From: Piezodorus guildinii
Taxonomy: Eukaryota > Arthropoda > Insecta > Hemiptera > Pentatomidae
Length of the DNA: 64,000 bases
Assembly: GCA_023052935.1 (NCBI GenBank)
Contig: CM041298.1
Span: 113,788,977 to 113,852,976 of the forward strand
Direction of reading: 5' to 3'
The notes under the pieces: model-generated
What the model was told of the DNA's origin: nothing
The model's database searches: none
The model's input: the letters and a program-made list of their open reading frames with translations, nothing else
Shown here: in pieces, positions 34,011-44,482 of the stretch
Layout: each line of letters starts with the position of its first letter
How positions within the stretch are numbered: position 1 is the first letter of the stretch
Program-made: the position numbers and the translations under genes

Positions 34011-34530
34011 AAATAAACAAAACTGTTGGAACAAACAATTTGATAATTTTAAATTGGACTAATTGGAGATAACTCATTAAGTTGATTGCTCTCACCAGTC
34101 ACAAGTACCATAACGGTCCGACATTTACTTCATCAATTATCCCCTAATTTAGGTGCAATTATAATTTTGTAAATTAATTATAATTAAATACTTAGTTAAA
34201 ACCGCTATTTAATTTTTTTTTCTTCTAAAAGACTTTTTTTAATGCAAATATATCAACAAAGTGTGTAAGGTACTTTAACTTCGAGATATGCTTTTCAACT
34301 TTAAAGGAAAGAATCCCAAATCCGTGGCACAGATTTTGATGAACTTTTTAAGGTAAAACTATACATTAAAATATTTGACTCTGCAAAATATTAGGGGCCA
34401 ACTAATGCTCCCCAGGAGTGGCGTAAAAAAGCCGCTAAGTTAGCGGGTAAAAAATTACTTTTATTTAATATATTTGGTTCTAGTGAAGGTAGAAAAATAA
34501 GTTTTGTGTCAAAATTATCCTATTTTGTTT
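34011..34530. other. interval without recognised gene
   Basis: AT-rich; no supported feature. Confidence 0.4.
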
Positions 34531-34705
34531 ATTTATTTAACGTCCCTTCGTACCTGTACTGTAGTAACTGACATCGCACAGGCTTGGGACCACCTTTTAA
34601 CGTTCCCTCCGAAGGACAGCATAACTAAAGATTTTTTACCCCCATTAAAAAATCTGCAGATCACATAGGAGACTGTTATGCTAACCACCTATTATCCTAC
34701 AGGTA
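34531..34705 (-). mobile_element. SINE family B, internally shortened
   Basis: Plus strand reads TTATTTATTTAACGTCCCTT, CGCACAGGCTTGGGACCACC, TCCGAAGGACAGCATAAC and a decayed tRNA head. Confidence 0.8.
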
Positions 34706-34944
34706 ACCCCTATTATCCTATTTTAAAGCGGAATAATTAAAAAATAAACCATTATATTAACAATATTTAAGATTTAAGCTTGGTAATAACCCTAAAAATG
34801 TAAATAATCTATTCAGAAAAATACTGAAAATACAGGATAAATATGACTTTTTGGAACATAATGAAAGGAAAGGTTATCTGTTTTCAGAGGATATAAGTAC
34901 GTTTTGAAAGGGAATGTGTTTAGTAGATTTTGGAATTAATTTTG

Positions 34945-36035
34945 TTTTGTTTTTTAAATATATTTATTGATATTTACAACTGTATTAAATAAAAATACAT
35001 CTAGTAAATGTGATGGTAATATATAAAACTGTCATGAAATACATGTAGAGACACTACCCAGTGGCAGCACTCTAAAAATATTCTTAACTAGAAGGTCCCG
35101 TGGTCATCTTCTTTTCAGACACCCCGGAGTATTATAAGGGATCGATGAGGAAGCAAGGATTGAAACTAATATTTGTCGTGGGAATGGAGTTTGTCATGGA
35201 AGGAACGGTACCTGATTCAGGCTAAGTCAGCGACATATGGAATATTAAGGTCTTTATGGATAAGTTTATTTGTGACGAAATAAGGATCATTGAGGATTTT
35301 ACGAGGGATTTTGGATTGTAAGGATTGGGTACGAGATGAGCCCCATAGCTCTACTCCGTAAGTCCATATCGGTCTGATGATGATCATATAAATAAGTCTT
35401 TTATAATTAAGAGGAAGGTTGGAGCGTTTGTCCAGTAAGTGTTGAAGTAGTCGAAAACGTCGGGCAGTTTCTTGTCGTTTCAGTCTTGTATGGGGATTCC
35501 AAGTTAAACGTTTACCAAGGTGGAGTCCTAGGTATCGAATCTGTTCAACAGGGGCTAGTGGAGTGTCATTAAAGGATACTGTAGGGCAGGAATTGGTTTA
35601 TGACGAAGGGTAAAGGTTATCTGGTGGGCTTTGTTAGAATTCATTTTAATCCTCCATTTCTGGCACCATACTTCAAGGTCTCGGATGTGGGATTGAAGAG
35701 TGTGGGAGGCAGTAAATGGATCATTATCTACCGATAGCACACACGTGTCATTAGCATAGGTAGAAAGGAAAGTATTTGGATGGGTTGGGATATCAGCTGT
35801 ATAGACTGTATAAAGAAGGGTCCTAGGATGCTGCTTTGAGGAACACCAGCAGATTGAGAAAAAATGGAGGAATAGGAACTATTGTGATTTATTTTGAAAG
35901 ATCTATCAGCGAGGTAGGACTGGATAATAAGAAAAAAGGTAGGAGATAGAAATAGACGGAGCTTGTAAAGCAATCCCGGGTGGCAGACTCGGTCAAAGGC
36001 CTGTTCTACGTCGAGAAAGGCTCCCGTGCAGTACA
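34945..36035 (-). mobile_element. 5'-truncated Jockey-type LINE, RT pseudogene
   Basis: Same family as the LINE at 27187-30742. On the minus strand: YCTGAFLDVEQAFDRVCHPG (W to C in the FDRVWH motif), SAGVPQSSILGP (PQGS to PQSS), then a frame change, and WCQKWRIKMNSNKAHQITF downstream. A decayed thumb and 3' UTR end near 34945. The catalytic YADD region reads LPMLMT in the open frame, showing a frameshift. Truncated at its 5' end within RT. Confidence 0.85.
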
Positions 36036-36704
36036 ATAAATTAAATTAAATGTGTATTTAGTACCTTTTGGAATGAAACGAAATTTATTAAATAGAAAGA
36101 TAAAACTAAAACATTAGAATACAAATATGTGAAAATATCAATTTCGAAAAAAATGTCCATTAGTACCTTTTGGAAATCAACGTCTCAATTAGTGAAGTGT
36201 TATCTAGATAAGGGATGGCTACGAAGGAGTTCCTTCCGTCTACTTTTGGACGAACTGGCATTTTTTAGCTCTGCCACTAAAATGAGTCAAGAAACGTTAA
36301 ACAGCAAACAGACTTTCTCGGTACAATTAGTCTAATAACAGTGTTAAACTTCAACTATCCTGATAAAGAACGGTATAATGAGCTGACAAACGTCAAAAGA
36401 TACGAGGCTGACGCCTCAAAAAAGTATATGAGGATAAATTATCATTCCTTTATGGGGTTAGTCAACTGCAGAGTACTTTAAGTGTAAAAAATAAACAAAA
36501 ATTTAAATAGATAGATCCACTCTAAATGTTCATAAAAATAAAGAAATCATAACGAGATTAGCAGTCTAACATATAAAATGTTTGATTATACATAAAATAA
36601 TGTTATAAAATAAAATAATGTACAATATACCTTTAGAAAAGAAAAGTTGATAAGCAATAACAAGTTGTTACCTCATGTTGTTAGCTGGTGAACATATGTT
36701 AATT
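36036..36704. other. interval without recognised gene
   Basis: A 68-residue frame at 36129-36335 has no recognisable family. Confidence 0.4.
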
Positions 36705-37185
36705 GGAATTTTTTTTAATTTATAATTCATTGAATTTTACAACTAAATATACGATAAATACAACTAGTATAAGTGTAAAATTATAATAAAGGGCGTGAAA
36801 ATACTTGAAAATACGTGAAAGAAACTACCCAGCCGTAGAACTTCAATGTTTATTTAAGTTAGTATATCCCGAGGCCATCTTCTTTTCAGTCGCCTGGAAG
36901 GGTTATCAGGAATGTGTGAGGTTGATAGATTGCGGACAAGGGATTATATTTGGATTGGAAGTTTGGAATTAAAAGTGGTATATCTGGTACGACAAAGATC
37001 TGCAACAAATGGAATATGAGGGTCGTTATGGAAGATTTAATTTGTGACGAAGTAAGGAACATTTAGGATTTTGCGAAGGATTATGGATTGTAAGCATTAG
37101 ATGCGGGTGGAATTTAGATGGTTTAGTAGAGCCCTAAAGCTCGATTCCATAAGTCCAGATGGGCCTGATAATGGTAAAATATATG
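36705..37185 (-). mobile_element. 5'-truncated LINE 3' fragment
   Basis: Complementary to the RT C-terminus and 3' UTR of the same LINE family (plus strand GAGGCCATCTTCTTTTCAGTCGCC, CCATAAGTCCAGATGGGCCT). Confidence 0.75.
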
Positions 37186-37194
37186 AGTTATTGA

Positions 37195-37680
37195 ATTAAT
37201 TACTTTTAATAGGTCGCCATATTAAAAATTACCAGCTGACATCGACGTCTAGGTCTTAATCATCGTTGGATGCCCAAGTATTTTTGTGGCGAATTTCATA
37301 AAAATTGATCCTGTTATTTCGGAGAAATGTTGCGGGCGGCGGACGAATGGATTTTTTTTTATTCGTTGTTAATTTGTTAATTCATTTAACGTCACTTTAT
37401 GCTACTATGGCTAATCGGACGATGCTACAGTGGGAGTCTTAAATTTTGCTTATCCAGGTTTTATTAGGATAGGGATCTTTAACGAGCACCCGACATCGCA
37501 CAGGCTCGGGACCACCTTTTTAAGTCTCCTCCGAAGGACGGCATAACTAAGGATTATTTACTCCCATTAAAAAATCCTAGGACCACCTGCGGGTTTGAAC
37601 CCATTCGTTATTCGGGTTCTACGTTCTTCGTTTCAAGAAACGTACGTTTTTTGGTCAATTACAAAGGTTTATTATGGAAA
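37195..37680 (+). repeat. repeat Y copy split by a SINE
   Basis: 37195-37382 and 37608-37680 join to one repeat-Y segment (GGCGGACGAATGGATTTTTT | ATTCGTTATTCGGGTTCTAC). ATTCGTT on both sides is the probable target duplication. Confidence 0.65.
37383..37607 (-). mobile_element. SINE family B, truncated at the B box
   Basis: Plus strand TTTAACGTCACTTTATGCTA to GGACCACCTGCGGGTTTGAACCC; the A-box end is missing. Confidence 0.88.
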
Positions 37681-37968
37681 ATAATCCAATAATAGATCTA
37701 TGATACAATATTTGTGATAACATTACCGACGAACAATGGGAAACATTGATGAGAAGCAATTTATAGAAGGTGATGAATATTTATGGGATGTCAACAGGCA
37801 AGGATGTGGAACAGAATTAACCAACTCGGCTTCGGGAATCTATTACATTAAATCAGGAGGTTAAATACACAAATGGTTTCATCTATATTGGGATAGAAAA
37901 GTGAACAGACCTGGGCATGGAAAAAACAGAATTCTCGTTAGAGTTGGAAACCAAATAAAGCTACGAAA
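37681..37968. other. unassigned, coding-like scrap
   Basis: Around 37740-37960 one plus frame reads YLWDVNRQGCGTELTNSASG and IHKWFHLYWDRKVNRPGHGK with a stop between. I do not recognise it. It could be a decayed element protein or chance. Confidence 0.2.
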
Positions 37969-38166
37969 AATAAAGATTTCTTAAAGTAATCATAATTTAA
38001 TAATAAAGATTTCTTAAAGTAGTCATAATTTATTAATAAAGATTTCTTAAAGTAATCATAATTTATTAATAAATATTTCTTAAAGTAATCATAATTTATT
38101 AATAAAGATTTCTTAAAGTAATCATAATTTATTAATAAAGATTTCTTAAAGTAATCATAATTTATT
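37969..38166 (+). repeat. 33-bp minisatellite, six units
   Basis: AATAAAGATTTCTTAAAGTAATCATAATTTATT-type units, six in a row, with one or two substitutions. It abuts the 3' end of the next LINE fragment. No spacers, so not a CRISPR array. Confidence 0.95.
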
Positions 38167-38177
38167 AATAAACGAAA

Positions 38178-38725
38178 ATAAAAGTTTTTTTTATATTTAT
38201 TTATATATATTTACAACTGTATAATAAAAAACATAAGTAAATATGAGGAATGAAAAAAAAAAAGTCATGAATATGTATTGAGAAAGAACTACCCATTGGT
38301 AGCACTTCTCTAACTATTTTACGGTAGTAAGTCCCAAGGCCACCTTCTTTTCAGTCGCCTTGGAGGGTGTTATAAGGGATACCTAAAGAAGATAAATTAC
38401 GGACAAGTGGGTTTGTGGGGGCAGGGAGTTCAGAATGAAAAGAGGAGTATCTATCACGGGCTATGTCTGCAACAAATGGGATATTTAGGTCATTATGGAG
38501 GAATTGACTTGTGACAAAATAAGGAGCATTCAGCATTTTGGATTGTAAGGACTGGATGCGGGAGGAGTTAGATGGTTTCGTAGAGCACCAAAGCTCGATT
38601 TCATAGGTCCAAATAAATCTGATAATATTAATGTAAATGAGTCTTCTGTAATATACTGGAAGTTTTGAACGTTTGTAGTAATTGATATCTTCGTGCAGTT
38701 TCTCGTCGTTTCAGTCTTGTATGAG
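38178..38725 (-). mobile_element. 5'-truncated LINE 3' fragment
   Basis: The minus strand gives LNAPYFVTSQFLHNDLNIPFVA, the C-terminal RT segment also seen in the LINE at 27187-30742 (LNAPYFVTNKIIHKDLNIP), plus 3' UTR. Confidence 0.85.
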
Positions 38726-38890
38726 GATGAAATAAAAGTTAACATAGAAAAAGAAATTAAAGATGTTTTCAACAGAAAAGATTGTTTTCTAATTAAGTAT
38801 TGAATATTTAAATTTGGAAGTAAATAACTTAGGACGGGATAGTGCAATTAGGAGATAAAAGAATTTTGATAAAATAATATAAAAACTTTT

Positions 38891-39467
38891 TTACTTTCGC
38901 TTACCTATATACTAAATATATATAGTAAAGAAAAGTATTCCCGATTCCACCTTTCTCCCAATTCCTCTTGAATCTGAACGACTAAGTTCCGCAAAAAGTT
39001 TAGCTCGAAAACGATATGTTGTATCAAACTGAAATTTCATATTTTAGGAGCACATATGTCTGAAATGTTGCAGCAACTTTTTCACCAGAATCAGAATGAA
39101 ACCTATATGACATTAAAATTTTACATCGATATAGCGAGTGTAATAAAAATCGTCGGAACCGTTTTCAAGAAAATCATAAAAAGGTGCAATATGCATGGTA
39201 TAAAGTGGCTCTTCTGGTTAGCCGATTTTTATGAAAAAGTTTTTGTAACATCTCGGGCGTATAGTTGTCTTAAATATGAAATTTCAGTTTCTCAGGACTT
39301 ATCGTTTCCACCCGGGAGTTACCACACACGGACACACACACAAACAGACCTTTTGCGGGACTTGGTTATTTGTTGGACCCAGGGGACCCTAAAACGTGTA
39401 TTTCCGTTGAAAACTGGATTCGAAAATTTTCAATACTTTCCCATACTATATGTAGTAAGAGAAAGTA
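38891..39467. repeat. Helentron-like (HINE) pieces in head-to-head inverted order
   Basis: 38891-39085 reads as the minus-strand 3' end of a HINE (TACTTTCGCTTACC, hairpin-like TATACTAAATATATATAGTA). 39086-39467 is a plus-strand 3' half ending CATACTATATGTAGTAAG and GAAAGTA. Both ends of the block are therefore 3' ends. The 163-residue frame across it is non-coding repeat sequence. Confidence 0.7.
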
Positions 39468-39689
39468 AAAAAGTGCGATCAATTCGAGTTTCTCGGCTTC
39501 AAAAAAGTTGCTATGTTGCGAACTCAGATTATTTTTATTTAGGATAGTTAAGAGGTATTAAAAAAATTTCCAGCTTTGTCCGAATTAATGCACAAATATC
39601 CTTATTTTACTTGCAATAAAAAATCCTTACTTTTTTCAAAACAAAAAAACCTGCTTATATTCTCATACTCGTCCCAGAATAAAATATTT
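39468..39689. other. interval without recognised gene
   Basis: No supported feature. Confidence 0.35.
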
Positions 39690-40450
39690 TTTGAATGAAT
39701 GAAAAATAATTTTTATTCTGGGACAGCTAGTCCCCTAAGAATAATATAAATGTACATTAAAGTATTAATCTTCTGGCTATTACGTCTACAAAATATGCAT
39801 CATATAACAAATTATACTGCATATTATTAATTTAAAAAAATGCATACATACACACGCTATATAAACACACGCATATATATGTACAAGGTAATATTCCAAC
39901 CTTATAATTAATAAAAGAAACTGAAACATTGAATAATTAAAAAAATAAAAATAAATAAAGCGTATAAATAGTCAAAACTTATAAAGGCGCGGTAGACTGA
40001 TATTCAAGGTGATGGACAAATAGTTAATGCTTGAAGGAAGTTAAGGATTGGGATGTACGAATGGGCATGGGCAAGGAATTCCTAAATGAAATAGCTCGAA
40101 TAACGAAAGATCTCTTGAAGGGAGCAGTTCTGTAGGAGGGAATGGACGGGCTCAGGGGCTGGACGGGATCTTGTGTTGATAGAGTGGACAGAGGAGAGTG
40201 GGGTGAACATGTTATAGATATAGAAAGGTTTTTTAGTTCTGAAGGATTGGTAAAGATGGGTTCCAAGGTTTTCAATCATTTATTCACGTATAAAGAGGTT
40301 CTGAAGTTTATCCTGCTAACGACTACACAAAGATGGATTGACAACTCGAAAGTAGAACGGGAGAGGGGGGCTGAAAGGTAAACACGAGTCCTGACATTTG
40401 GGATCCAGATTACTCAACGCTATCTCCATAACGATGGGCCAAATATTCCT
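39690..40450 (-). mobile_element. 5'-truncated LINE, distinct family
   Basis: The minus strand encodes INTRSRPAPEPVHSLLQNCS and, in another frame, APFKRSFVIRAISFRNSLP. The latter matches the xxxFxxSFxxRAIxxWNSLP segment found near the C-terminus of several non-LTR retrotransposons. The 3' UTR ends CCCAGAATAAAAATTATTTT followed by an ATTC-type tail repeat at 39695-39710. Confidence 0.65.
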
Positions 40451-40499
40451 CCAAGGCCTCTTAGGCAATATTTAAAAATCAACACGTAAAATAATATTA

Positions 40500-41866
40500 A
40501 AACGCTGCAAATTATTACAAAATTGTTTATTATTCCCAAATAAATATATTGGGGTATAACTGTTTATATAGCTGTTCACAGGCAATTAAATAATATGAAA
40601 AGCTATAAATAATTCAAAAGAAAAAGGCTTATCACCACTGCTAATTTCAAAACGCAATCTCTCCTATTTCTAAACCTAATTCAATGGTTCTTTTTTCGTT
40701 TTGAATGAAATTTCATTCTCAATCGAACAACAGTAACAGAAGAAATTGGCATTCATTTATTATTTCGGACGAACGGATATTTTTTATTCGCTATTCGAAT
40801 TATTTTATTTAGGATTGTCGCTTGACCATAAAACGAGCAGTTTTTTCCTTTGTACATCACAGTGTCTTGATCTAGAAAATATTTTCGATTTTTCTCATTC
40901 TTCCAAATAACTATAGAGTCATGGGCGTGTTATGGGTAAAATTTCAATTTTCTTTTCTTTTTTTCCTTTTTTTTTTAATAACCATTCGAGGTTTTTTGGT
41001 TAAAAAAACACCTACATTTTTAAACATTTTTCTTAATCACTAACATTAATTGTGTTGATAAATTAAATAATTTTTAATCGGCCTACATTTTAAAAATAAT
41101 TGGCTGATATCAACGTCTAGGTGTTAGGATCATCGTCGGATGTTCTGGTATTTTAGAGCCAAATTTAAAAAAAATTGGTTCAGTGAATTCGAAGAAAAGC
41201 CTAGGACGGGTTACGGAGGACAAATAGATTTAAAAAAAAAAAAAATCATTATTTGGGTTCTAGGTATTTTAAAACGTGACCCTAAATATTTGAGAGAGGG
41301 TCATTTTTTTTTTTTTTTTTTTGCTACATTACAATCGTTTATTATTGAAAATAGTTTAAAAACGTTAATAGGAACATAATTTATTTTTCTCAAATTAATA
41401 TTTCACTGAGAAGGGAGTGAGAGAAGGAAGAGGGAAAAAAATGAATATAAAATCATAAACAACTTTACTTTCATCTCCTTAAATTTAAATTATTTTAAAA
41501 TCGAACTTTAGACATAAATTTAATGCAAAATAAAGTTTACACAAAGTCACTAATATGATTTGAAAATTGTAATCTCATGAGAATAAGATTGAAAATACAT
41601 ATGGGTATAGTCTCCTTTCCTTTATATACTTTTATAAAGGTCTATAAAATTGATTAAAGTTATATATCGCTAAAAGTCTCGTTTTCTATTCATTTTCGAG
41701 AATTTTTTACACAACTTTCGGCACTATTTAGGTAATGAGTAGTGGGGACAAAAAATATAAAGCATGTCCTTATCGTATTGTTAATTTTTGTTTTGATTTG
41801 ATATCTAAAACATTACAGGAATTAGAAAGATTTTCCTATCACTGACTTAAAACAGTTGCAATACTA
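40500..41866 (+). repeat. dispersed repeat Y, longest copy
   Basis: Combines the parts seen at 21125-22010, 33640-34010 and 43466-43690 in one block. It is interrupted at 41867 by a mariner. Only short frames, none credible. Confidence 0.65.
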
Positions 41867-42162
41867 TTGGATTGTGTCACATGAAATGTCCGTTTTCAAG
41901 ATAAAGGATTTTTATTAAAAATACGATATGAAAACAAGATAATTTTATTCCAAGTATTTACCTCCTTTTTCTACACATTTTTCCCAACGTGACACCAACT
42001 TATTTATCCCCGAACTTAAAAACTGAGCTTTGAAGTGAAACAAAATCTGAAAACGCACTTTTCACTTGATCATCGTTTTCAAAAAGTTTTCCTTTGACGA
42101 AGTTGTCTAAATTCCTGAACGTAGCCAAGTTCTTTCAATTTTTGCACGGTATGTTTTGAAAC

Positions 42163-42486
42163 GGGAGCGGCGTGGTCTAGTGGATAGAGCGCTAGTCTGC
42201 TGCGCTCCGGGTCCTGGGTTCGAATCCCGGCTATGGCAGAATATTATTTATTCTGTTAATTCAGTCGGGGGGCGACCCTAGGGTATGGAGACCCTCCTGG
42301 GGCAGACCCAGCCTCTATAAAGTGGGTACCCAAAATAATTGGGGAAAAACTTGGCGGCTGAGCGCGATTACGGCCTTATCACCTCATTGCACTGCCGTTG
42401 GCCTAGAAACAGTACGAATCTCTATATGTACTGAGCCCAAGACCCTTCATGGGTTGTAGTGGTACAGGTTTTTTTTTTTTTTTTTT
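42163..42486 (+). mobile_element. SINE family A (T-tailed), full length, with 12-bp TSD
   Basis: ATGTTTTGAAAC is duplicated at 42151-42162 and 42487-42498, which defines the element exactly. The head GGTCTAGTGGATAGAGCG is A-box-like and GGGTTCGAATCCC is a perfect B box. The body contains GTATGGAGACCCTCCTGGGG and CATTGCACTGCCGTTGGCC. The 3' end is GTACAGG followed by about 18 T on the same strand as the promoter boxes. Confidence 0.95.
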
Positions 42487-42499
42487 ATGTTTTGAAACA

Positions 42500-42884
42500 T
42501 GGGGTCTTGCTGCCGCTCAGTGAGAACATGAGGTACCCATGTACCGAGCTTTTTTACTTCACTAATACACTTTAAATATCTGGAAACGGTAGATGCACTT
42601 GCATTTAGTTGTGCTGAGAGTCCTTTAACTGTTTGGCAGGGGTTTCCTTCTACTGTATCTTTGAGGACATCGTTGTCTATTACAGACGGAGGTTTTCCTC
42701 GGGGCAAGTTTTTCAAGTCGGTATCCCCAGCTGTAAACTTAGCAAACCTACGGCGAATGGTCCGTTCATTAACATTCCCTTCCCCAAACGCCTTGCAAAT
42801 ATTTCTAGCGGCCTCAGCTGCTGAATGGCCGAGTTTAAACTCGTACAAAAATATTACTCGAAAATCGCATGTTTCCATGTTCAT
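42500..42884 (-). pseudogene. mariner transposase N-terminal part, copy C
   Basis: Same domain content as copy A: helix-turn-helix near residues 5-55 (KLGHSAAEAARNICKAFGEG, RTIRRRFAKF), second helix-turn-helix (SAQLNASASTVSRYLK) and WVPHVLTE. The frame runs into the inserted SINE at its 3' end. Core and last catalytic region are missing from the frame. Confidence 0.85.
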
Positions 42885-42968
42885 TTTGGAGGTATACTAA
42901 AAAGTGAGTAATTGATGGTGAAGCTAATGTTTATAATACAAGGTAGTGGATTAGTAACTGTTTACTTT

Positions 42969-43385
42969 ATTTATTCTATGAAAAACTACTAAGGTTTCCA
43001 TAAACATTACAAACCCACGTTAAAAAACAAGCGATGTATAAAACATTTTTAATTTTTTTTTTTAATTTTAGCCATTTTTTTTTTTTTTTTATACATATCA
43101 GATATTTTGAGGTAAAAAGAACATGAACAATTTTAAAAGTTCCGTGATGGCATTATAATTACTTTTTTACACTCTAATTTAAAAACCAATTAATTCTTAC
43201 TGAAGTTGATGTCGGATTCCTTTGAGCGTTCATAACGCTAACTTCAAGTAATATTTATGACAGCAGAATTTGCAACTCATTATAAAAAATGAATTATCCC
43301 AGCCGACTAGAAAAAATCTTTAAATTTAATAAAAGTGTAGGAAATAAATTGTAGGTGGAAATAATCAGGAGTCTTTTTTTTTTTT
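42969..43385. other. interval without recognised gene
   Basis: AT-rich with T-runs. Confidence 0.4.
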
Positions 43386-43400
43386 TTAATATTTTAATTT

Positions 43401-43442
43401 TGCCGACGTTTCGGTTCAAACTTGTGAGCCATCATCAGGGCA
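43401..43442 (-). ncRNA. hammerhead ribozyme motif (type I, short stem III)
   Basis: On the minus strand: TGCC (stem I, 43442-43439), CTGATGA (43438-43432), a stem II of about six pairs with one mismatch (GGCTCA/TGAACC), GAAA (43412-43409), the self-complementary ACGT, the GTC cleavage triplet ending at 43405, and GGCA (43404-43401) closing stem I. All core residues of a hammerhead are present in order. With only ACGT for stem III it would probably work as a dimer, as described for hammerheads in Penelope-like elements. Activity is not shown. Confidence 0.7.
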
Positions 43443-43465
43443 TTACTCAGCCATACCCAAGCATA

Positions 43466-43690
43466 AAACGAGCATTTTTTTTCCTTTGTACATCACAGCG
43501 CCTTGATCTAAAAAAATGTTTTCCATTTTTTCTCTATCGTCAAAATAACTAAGTTATGGACGTATTTATGCGTAAAATTTAATTTGTTTTTATTATATTT
43601 TTTTCCTTATTCCTTTAAAAGCACTAATAAATTTTGTTTCTATCTTCAAAAATAACTGAGTTATTAAATTATTTATTTTTTCTGACTAGA
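43466..43690 (+). repeat. dispersed repeat Y fragment
   Basis: Shares TTTCCTTTGTACATCACAGC and CTTGATCTA with 40850-40880, then the AATAACTGAGTTAT block. It lies between the two hammerhead motifs. Confidence 0.55.
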
Positions 43691-43816
43691 ATAACCAGAA
43701 CTAGAAAAAAAATCTTTAAATTTAATAAAAATGTAGGAAATAAATTGTATTGGAAATAATCGCGAGACAGTCTTTTTTTTCTTCTGATCATTTTATGCTT
43801 GGACATGGCTCAGTAA

Positions 43817-43856
43817 TGCCCTGATGACGGCTCATAAGTTTGAGCCGAAACGAATG
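43817..43856 (+). ncRNA. hammerhead ribozyme motif, decayed inverted copy
   Basis: TGCC, CTGATGA (43821-43827), a better-paired stem II (GGCTCA/TGAGCC), GAAA (43847-43850), then CGAATGCA where CGTCGGCA is expected. The cleavage triplet is lost, so it is probably inactive. It is in inverted orientation to the motif at 43401-43442, with matching flanks (TTATGCTTGG / CCCAAGCATAA). Confidence 0.65.
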
Positions 43857-43869
43857 CAATATTAAAATA

Positions 43870-44482
43870 AAAAAATAATAAAAAAAAAAACTAAAAAAAA
43901 CTGACTCCTCATTATTTCACAACAAAAATTTCTATAGTCGACTATACATCCTCAATGTAGGAAACAAAGTCAATCACAATTCAGATAAAAATTAATTAAT
44001 TAATAATAGAAAAAAAAATTATATAAGTATACACACACATATTTGTAAAGCATTCAAAAACATGAAATTTACTAGGAAAAATGTCATAAAATTCCGACCA
44101 GCATAGGCTAAAATGCTAAGAATTTACACTAATTATAGGTGTATAATATACCGATGGTGAGGGATTTAATTAGCTTTCATTAACACTTTAATAAAAAATA
44201 TTAACTTTTATACCAAGGTGGCAGGCAATGTAAAGTGACGAATAGGGCATGAACTTAAGTGATGTTGCACAAACAATTTTAGATTGATTTATTATTTCGT
44301 ATAAAATATGTTTCCAATGAAACTGAATATAATTCGGTAAATCGTCGTGAAATTAGAAACAAATAGAAACTTTATTTATTTACATAATATTTACAACGTA
44401 CACTCAATACAAACATGTTAGGTTTCATGATTTCAGTGGACCTTTTTTCATGATACAGAGTTTCAATCATCCTTTGAATTTA
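43870..44482. other. interval without recognised gene
   Basis: AT-rich. CTTTATTTATTTACATAATA near 44370 may be a LINE 3' tail. No gene supported. Confidence 0.35.

Larger units (their letters stand above)
41867..42968 (-). mobile_element. mariner-family deletion derivative, copy C, carrying a SINE
   Basis: Left terminal repeat at 41867 (after TA), the same core deletion as copies A and B, a short further deletion near 42120, and a SINE at 42163-42486. The right end is lost: homology stops at TAGTAACTGTTTACTTTA (about 42968), before the terminal repeat. Confidence 0.88.

Noticed and set aside
37969..38166. CRISPR-like array
   Set aside because: Units are contiguous with no spacers, and the sequence is eukaryotic.
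39056..39547. 163-residue ORF
   Set aside because: Translation of HINE core plus CA repeat; the core is non-coding in all other copies.
42163..42240. Possible functional tRNA gene
   Set aside because: Perfect B box, but it is the head of a repeated element with body, tail and target duplication: a SINE.
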